From positions 1 to 10,310 of the forward strand of contig CAJJYO010000035.1 of the NCBI GenBank assembly GCA_905197385.1: DNA of 10,310 nucleotides. The letters run 5' to 3'. Positions 6,498 through 10,310 of the stretch are shown one piece after another. The stretch's first letter is position 1. Each line of letters opens with the position of its first letter. The notes beneath the pieces were generated by a model. It saw only the letters and a program-made list of their open reading frames with translations. It was not told where the DNA came from and searched no databases. The DNA comes from an uncultured Collinsella sp. (GTDB lineage: Bacteria > Actinomycetota > Coriobacteriia > Coriobacteriales > Coriobacteriaceae). Made by a program: the position numbers and the translations under genes.

Positions 6498-8051
6498 TTA
6501 GGCCTCGATGGCGAGCACGCGACCCGTCATCTCGGCGGAAGGCTCAATACCAGCCATGGTGAGCATGGTCGGAGCGATATCGGAAAGACGGCCGTCCTCG
6601 ATACCGGTGAGCTTGGCCTTCTCATCAACGATGATGAACGGAACGCGGTTGGTAGTGTGAGCCGTGAACGGATGCTTGGAACCGTCGGAAGCAACGTCAA
6701 ACATGTGGTCGGCGTTGCCGTGGTCGGCGGTGATCAGCGCAAAGCCGCCCTTGGCGAGAATCGCCGGGACAACCTTGGACAGGGCATCGTCAACAGCCTC
6801 GACGGCCTTAACGGCGGCGTCGAAGACACCGGTGTGACCAACCATGTCGCAGTTCGCGAAGTTCACGATGTAGAAATCAGCGCGATCCTCGTTGATGGCG
6901 GCGACAAGCTTCTCGGTAACCTCGGGAGCGCTCATCTCAGGCTGCAGATCGTAGGTAGCGACCTTGGGGGAAGCGACGAGCACGCGCTCCTCGCCTTCCT
7001 TGGGCTCCTCGATGCCGCCGTTGAGGAAGAACGTCACGTGGGCGTACTTCTCGGTCTCGGCGGTGTGCAGCTGCTTCAGGCCATTGGCGGCGATAACGTC
7101 GGCCAGAACGTTCTCGGGGAACGTCTTGGGGAAGGCGACCTCGACGTCAAACGTCGGATCGTACTCGGTCATCGTCACAAAGTGCGAAAGCTTGATCTGC
7201 TCGCGCTCAAAGCCGTCGAACTCCTTGTCCGTGAACACGCGGGTCATCTGACGAGCGCGGTCGGGACGGAAGTTAAAGAAGATAGCCGCGTCGCCCTCGT
7301 GGATGCCCTCGTTGTGGGCAGCGAAGGGCTCGACGAACTCGTCGCCGCGCGGATCCTTCTCGTAGTAGGCCTTGATACCGGCAACGGGGTCGACATCGGC
7401 ATCGGACGCGTTGACCATGACGTCGTAGGCGCGCTGGATGCGCTCCCAACGATTATCGCGGTCCATGGCCCAATAACGGCCCGAGACGGTGGCAACGCGA
7501 GCGTCGCAACCGGTCTCCTCGGAGATCTTAGCCAGGAAGGCGCAGAACTCACTCATGTAGCCAGCGCCGGACTGCGGGTCAACGTCGCGGCCATCCATGA
7601 AGGCGTGGACGCGAACGGTCTTGACACCGTGCTCGGCAGCCATCTTGACCAGAGCCTCGACGTGGTTCATGTGAGAATGAACACCGCCAGGACTCATAAG
7701 GCCCATGAGGTGGAGAGTCTTGCCGTCAGCCTTGACATCGTCCATAGCCTTGACGAAAACCTCGTTCTTGGCGATGGAGCCGTCCTTGATGGCATTGTTG
7801 ATGCGCGAAAGCTCCTGGAACACGATGCGGCCGGCACCGATGTTGAGGTGGCCTACCTCGGAGTTGCCCATCTGGCCGTCGGGAAGGCCCACGTCCTCGC
7901 CCGAAGCACCGAGCGTGGTGTGAGGATACTTCTCGTACAGGCTATCAAGGAAGGGCGTCTTGGCAGCGGCGACGGCGTTCTCGCCATCGGCCGGAGCCAG
8001 GCCGCAGCCGTCCATGATAATCAGGAGTGCAGGAAGATGACGCTGTGCCAT
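6498..8051 (-). CDS. gpmI: 2,3-bisphosphoglycerate-independent phosphoglycerate mutase
   Basis: This cytoplasmic enzyme interconverts 3-phosphoglycerate and 2-phosphoglycerate through a phosphoserine intermediate and needs two Mn2+ ions; 517 residues, full length. It belongs to the alkaline phosphatase superfamily. Seen: metal-binding Asp14 in IIMDGCG; nucleophile Ser64 in MGNSEVGH (61-68); substrate-loop residues His125, Arg155 and Asp156 (FMDGRDVDP), Arg192, Arg198, Arg262 and Arg265 (FRPDR); Lys335; and the metal set Asp402, His406, Asp443, His444 and probably His465 in TAHTTN. Equivalences are by recall of the Geobacillus stearothermophilus enzyme. The start at 8051 is 5 bp after the tpiA stop, with AGGA only 3 nt upstream, so its translation may lean on tpiA. 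It is unrelated to cofactor-dependent GpmA. Confidence 0.97.
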   Translation of the reverse strand: MAQRHLPALLIIMDGCGLAPADGENAVAAAKTPFLDSLYEKYPHTTLGASGEDVGLPDGQMGNSEVGHLNIGAGRIVFQELSRINNAIKDGSIAKNEVFVKAMDDVKADGKTLHLMGLMSPGGVHSHMNHVEALVKMAAEHGVKTVRVHAFMDGRDVDPQSGAGYMSEFCAFLAKISEETGCDARVATVSGRYWAMDRDNRWERIQRAYDVMVNASDADVDPVAGIKAYYEKDPRGDEFVEPFAAHNEGIHEGDAAIFFNFRPDRARQMTRVFTDKEFDGFEREQIKLSHFVTMTEYDPTFDVEVAFPKTFPENVLADVIAANGLKQLHTAETEKYAHVTFFLNGGIEEPKEGEERVLVASPKVATYDLQPEMSAPEVTEKLVAAINEDRADFYIVNFANCDMVGHTGVFDAAVKAVEAVDDALSKVVPAILAKGGFALITADHGNADHMFDVASDGSKHPFTAHTTNRVPFIIVDEKAKLTGIEDGRLSDIAPTMLTMAGIEPSAEMTGRVLAIEA

Positions 8052-8056
8052 ATGTC

Positions 8057-8824
8057 CTACTCGCCTGCCTTGACGACCATAGAGGCGAAGTCGGCAGCCT
8101 TGAGCGAAGCGCCGCCCACGAGGGCGCCGTCAACGTCGGGCTTGGCGACGAGCTCAGCGATGTTGCCGGGCTTGGCAGAGCCACCATAGAGAACGCGGAT
8201 GCCGTCGGCGAGCTCCTCGCCGAACATCTCCTTGAGGGTCTCACGGATAGCGCCGCAGACCTCCTGAGCATCCTCGGCGGTAGCGGTCTTGCCGGTGCCG
8301 ATGGCCCAGATGGGCTCGTAGGCGACGACGACCTGCTTGGGGCAGGTGATCTCAAGACCAGCAAGGCCAGCCTTGACCTGGTTCACGACGTGCTCGACAT
8401 AGGTGCCGGCCTCGCGGACCTCAAGGGACTCGCCGCAGCAGAAGACGGGAACAAGACCGGCGGCAACGAGGGCCTTGGCCTTCTTGTTCTGATCCTCGTC
8501 AGTCTCGTGGAAGTAGTCGCGACGCTCGGAGTGACCGATGATGCAGTAGGTGCAGCCAGCGGACTTGAGCATGTCGCAAGAGGACTCACCGGTGAAGGCA
8601 CCCTTGGCCTCCCAGTACACGTTCTGTGCACCGAGGGCGATGGGGGCAGCCTGAATGCGGTCATGAACCGTGGTGATGTCGATGGTCGGAGGGCAGACGA
8701 GCACCTCGACGCCAGCCGGAACCTCGGGCAGAGCCTGAGCCAGCTCGTCGGCGAGTTTGGCGGCCTCGGCGACGTCGTTGTTCATCTTCCAGTTACCAGC
8801 GATGAGAAGGGTGCGATTAGGCAT
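8057..8824 (-). CDS. tpiA: Triosephosphate isomerase
   Basis: This cytoplasmic TIM-barrel enzyme interconverts dihydroxyacetone phosphate and glyceraldehyde 3-phosphate; 255 residues, normal length. Catalytic residues are all present: Asn11 and Lys13 (GNWKMNN), His98 (IIGHSE) and Glu170 in the signature AYEPIWAIGTG (168-178). The flexible phosphate lid is 171-179, and the phosphate-binding tail includes LYGGSAKP (212-219) and LVGGAS (235-240). The reading frame is open further upstream (to an ATG at 8887), but MPNRTLLIAGNWKMNN is the family N-terminus and has GGAGG 9 nt upstream, so 8824 is chosen. The start lies inside the pgk 3' end, overlapping by 8 nt (ATGCCTAA), and gpmI follows after 5 nt. 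Confidence 0.97.
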   Translation of the reverse strand: MPNRTLLIAGNWKMNNDVAEAAKLADELAQALPEVPAGVEVLVCPPTIDITTVHDRIQAAPIALGAQNVYWEAKGAFTGESSCDMLKSAGCTYCIIGHSERRDYFHETDEDQNKKAKALVAAGLVPVFCCGESLEVREAGTYVEHVVNQVKAGLAGLEITCPKQVVVAYEPIWAIGTGKTATAEDAQEVCGAIRETLKEMFGEELADGIRVLYGGSAKPGNIAELVAKPDVDGALVGGASLKAADFASMVVKAGE

Positions 8825-10007
8825 CGAGAAGCGCCTCCACTCCGGGCAGGGCCTTACCCTCGACGAGCTCCATGGAAGCGCCACCACCGGTGGAGATCCA
8901 GCTCATCTTGTCGGCCAGGTTGAACTTGTTGACAGCCGCGACAGAGTCGCCACCGCCGATGACCGAGGTGCAGTCGGCCTCGGCGACAGCCTCGGCGATA
9001 GCCTGGGTGCCGTGAGCGAAGTTGTCGAACTCGAAGACGCCCATGGGGCCATTCCAGAACACAGTCTTGGCGCCCTTGACGGCCTCGGCGTAGAGCTCCT
9101 CGGTCTTAGGACCGATGTCCATACCCTCACGATCGTCGGGGATAGCGTCGGAAGCGACAACCTCGGGAACAGCGTCCTCGCCAAAGTGATCGGCAACGCG
9201 GTTGTCGATGGGGAGCAGGATCTTGACACCCTTCTCCTCAGCCTTCTTGAGCATCTCGCCGGCGCGCTCGACCCAGTCCTCTTCCTTGAGGGACTGACCA
9301 ACGGACAGGCCCTGAGCCAGGAAGAAGGTGTAGGCCATGCCGCCACCTATGATCAGGGTGTCAGCGGAGTCGATGAGGTGATCGAGAACGCCGATCTTGG
9401 AGGAAACCTTGGAACCGCCGACGATGGCGACGAAGGGGCGCTCGGGCTCGGCGAAGATGCCGGTCAGCGTGTCGACCTCCTTCTCGAGCAAGAAGCCGGC
9501 GACGGCAGGCAGGTAAGCGGCGGGGCCCACGACGGAACCCTGGGCGCGGTGAGCGGTGCCGAAGGCATCGAGAACGAAGACGTCACCATAGGAAGCGAGC
9601 TTCTTGGCGATCTCGGGATCGTTCTTCTTCTCACGCTTGTCAAAACGGACGTTCTCGAGAACGAGGACCTTACCCGGCTCGACGGCGGCGACAGCCTCAG
9701 CAGCCTTCTCGCCGTAGGTGTCGGCGACAAAGGCAACGTCGAGACCAGAGAGCTCAGCGAGCTTCTTGGCGACGGGCTCGAGGGACAGCTCGGGCTGGAA
9801 GCCGGTGCCCTCGGGACGACCGAGGTGGCTCATGAGGATGACGCGAGCATTGTGCTCAACGAGGTAGTTGATGGTGGGCAGGGCAGCCTTGATACGGGTG
9901 GTGTCGCCAACGACGCCATCCTTGATAGGCACGTTAAAGTCAACGCGGACGAGAACGCGCTTTCCGTCGACATCGATGTCGCGGACGGTCTTCTTGGTAA
10001 AGGCCAT
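8817..10007 (-). CDS. pgk: Phosphoglycerate kinase
   Basis: This cytoplasmic enzyme transfers phosphate from 1,3-bisphosphoglycerate to ADP, making ATP and 3-phosphoglycerate; 396 residues, full length. The signature KRVLVRVDFNVPI (16-28) has substrate residues Asp23 and Asn25. Arg38, the HLGRP motif (61-65), Arg121 and Arg154 (AFGTAHR) complete the basic patch. Nucleotide-side motifs follow: VGGSKVSSK (196-204), IGGGMAYTF (220-228), WNGPMGVFEF (318-327), IGGGDSVAAV (350-359) and STGGGASMELVEG (372-384). The start at 10007 fits the family N-terminus MAFTKKTVRDID and has GAAAGG 11 nt upstream; the in-frame ATG at 10043 would add 12 unconserved residues. A terminator separates it from gap, and tpiA overlaps its end. 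Confidence 0.97.
   Translation of the reverse strand: MAFTKKTVRDIDVDGKRVLVRVDFNVPIKDGVVGDTTRIKAALPTINYLVEHNARVILMSHLGRPEGTGFQPELSLEPVAKKLAELSGLDVAFVADTYGEKAAEAVAAVEPGKVLVLENVRFDKREKKNDPEIAKKLASYGDVFVLDAFGTAHRAQGSVVGPAAYLPAVAGFLLEKEVDTLTGIFAEPERPFVAIVGGSKVSSKIGVLDHLIDSADTLIIGGGMAYTFFLAQGLSVGQSLKEEDWVERAGEMLKKAEEKGVKILLPIDNRVADHFGEDAVPEVVASDAIPDDREGMDIGPKTEELYAEAVKGAKTVFWNGPMGVFEFDNFAHGTQAIAEAVAEADCTSVIGGGDSVAAVNKFNLADKMSWISTGGGASMELVEGKALPGVEALLDA
8834..8838 (-). promoter_or_regulatory. Ribosome binding site of tpiA inside pgk
   Basis: GGAGG on the minus strand lies 9 nt before the tpiA ATG and within the last codons of pgk. It decides the start at 8824 against the longer open frame, and it places tpiA initiation under ribosomes that are finishing pgk. 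Confidence 0.75.
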
Positions 10008-10018
10008 GTTTGCTTCTA

Positions 10019-10024
10019 CCTTTC
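10019..10024 (-). promoter_or_regulatory. Ribosome binding site of pgk
   Basis: GAAAGG lies 11 nt before the ATG at 10007, a slightly long spacing. A stronger GGGAGG further up (10035-10040) is 27 nt away and is partly inside the leader hairpin, so it is unlikely to serve this start. Confidence 0.5.
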
Positions 10025-10030
10025 GTACGT

Positions 10031-10053
10031 GTCTGCCTCCCATTACGGCAGAC
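10031..10053 (-). promoter_or_regulatory. pgk leader hairpin with adjacent -10-like box
   Basis: On the minus strand a perfect 7-bp inverted repeat GTCTGCC/GGCAGAC encloses a 9-nt loop (GTAATGGGA) between the gap terminator and the pgk ribosome site. A TATAAG hexamer (rc of 10059-10064, 5 of 6 matches to a -10 box) ends just before it, so a transcript starting about 7 nt later would begin at the hairpin. No convincing -35 is seen, because that space is filled by the terminator. Role (5' end protection or regulation) is inference. Confidence 0.4.
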
Positions 10054-10066
10054 GATTTCTTATAAA

Positions 10067-10110
10067 AAGGGCGCGACCCTAGGGTGTAAGCCCTATAAGG
10101 CCGCGCCCTT
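10067..10110 (-). terminator. Intrinsic terminator between gap and pgk
   Basis: Minus-strand arms AAGGGCGCGGCC and GGTCGCGCCCTT form a 12-bp stem with one G.U pair that would be A.C on the plus strand. The 20-nt apical part holds a second small stem (TAGGG/CCCTA, 10080-10084 with 10091-10095). A T-run (TTTTTATAAG, counting the arm end) follows. It begins 38 bp beyond the gap stop, so gap is largely a separate transcript. Confidence 0.88.
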
Positions 10111-10147
10111 CTTTAGACGCTCAACGAGCTATTCGCTAAAAGCTAAA

Positions 10148-10310
10148 TTAAGCAACGAACTTCTCGAAGTACTTGATGGTGCGGACCATCTGAGAGGTGT
10201 AGGAGTTCTCGTTGTCGTACCAAGAGGTGACCTGAACGAGGGTCTGGCCGTTGCCGAGGTCAGAGCACATGGTCTGAGTGGCGTCGAAGATGGAGCCGTG
10301 GGTCTCGCCG
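10148..10310 (-). CDS. gap: Glyceraldehyde-3-phosphate dehydrogenase, C-terminal end (5' part outside window)
   Basis: Only the last 53 codons are present. The NAD-dependent type I enzyme oxidises glyceraldehyde 3-phosphate to 1,3-bisphosphoglycerate, the substrate of the Pgk encoded next. Seen: a conserved catalytic-domain stretch including SIFDATQT (6-13 of the visible part), then [15 protein letters not shown] (27-41), whose WYDNE is the family hallmark near the C-terminus, and the end [11 protein letters not shown] followed by TAA. The catalytic Cys and the NAD-binding fold lie outside the window, so cofactor preference cannot be judged. The gene is followed by its own terminator. Confidence 0.93.
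   Translation of the reverse strand, partial: GETHGSIFDATQTMCSDLGNGQTLVQVTSWYDNENSYTSQMVRTIKYFEKFVA

Noticed and set aside
6657..8189. A 510-codon plus-strand open frame opposite gpmI and part of tpiA
   Set aside because: It crosses two well-supported minus-strand genes, has low-complexity composition and no family motifs.
8824..8887. Longer tpiA with 21 extra N-terminal residues
   Set aside because: The extension lies wholly in pgk coding sequence and lacks family similarity; the GGAGG placement fits 8824.
10007..10043. Longer pgk with 12 extra N-terminal residues
   Set aside because: The extension runs through the leader hairpin, and the family N-terminus begins at the ATG at 10007.
8757..10082. 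A 441-codon plus-strand open frame opposite pgk
   Set aside because: It has the same shadow character, and it would run through the gap-pgk intergenic hairpin and the pgk start.
1..10310. Mobile elements, CRISPR repeats, toxin-antitoxin, phage or defence genes
   Set aside because: Every gene-sized interval is filled by a housekeeping gene, and no terminal inverted repeats, regular repeat arrays or foreign-looking composition were seen.

Overview
The window is a densely packed stretch of housekeeping genes, all on the minus strand, so transcription runs from high to low coordinates. It is moderately GC-rich, with G or C favoured at third codon positions. The gene order gap-pgk-tpiA-gpmI-secG, the form of the GAPDH tail, and an oligopeptide transporter with a Tat-like lipoprotein signal together suggest an anaerobic gut actinobacterium of class Coriobacteriia, Collinsella or a close relative. 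This taxonomic call is inference from sequence feel and gene order, not from a search.

In transcription order, region 1 (10310 to about 6441) is lower glycolysis. It holds the last 53 codons of gap, a strong intrinsic terminator, then pgk, tpiA and gpmI in one tight unit. pgk and tpiA overlap by 8 nt, and tpiA and gpmI are 5 nt apart. The unit ends in a second strong terminator. These enzymes take triose phosphates through 1,3-bisphosphoglycerate and 3-phosphoglycerate to 2-phosphoglycerate.

Region 2 (6440 to about 6026) is a monocistronic secG. It encodes the small SecG subunit of the Sec translocon and is bounded by terminators on both sides. A G-rich leader patch and a weak extended -10 candidate precede it.

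Region 3 (about 6025 to 1, running off the window) is a complete-looking opp operon, oppA-oppB-oppC-oppD-oppF, for ATP-driven oligopeptide import. OppA is the lipid-anchored binding protein, OppB and OppC are the two membrane permeases, and OppD and OppF are the two ATPases (OppF is cut by the window edge). OppA is separated from oppB by 156 bp carrying a long hairpin with only a weak U-tract. The other opp genes are spaced by 14 bp, 2 bp and a TAATG overlap.

I found no mobile element, CRISPR array, tRNA, rRNA, phage gene or defence system, and no clear previously undescribed system. The points that repay a second look are the regulatory hairpins between genes, the 14-bp palindrome and long leader ahead of oppA, the leader hairpin of pgk, an acidic repeat-like insertion in OppB, and the predicted Fe-S cysteine set in OppD. 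No gene-free stretch exceeds 300 bases; the longest is 295 bp (5784-6078).
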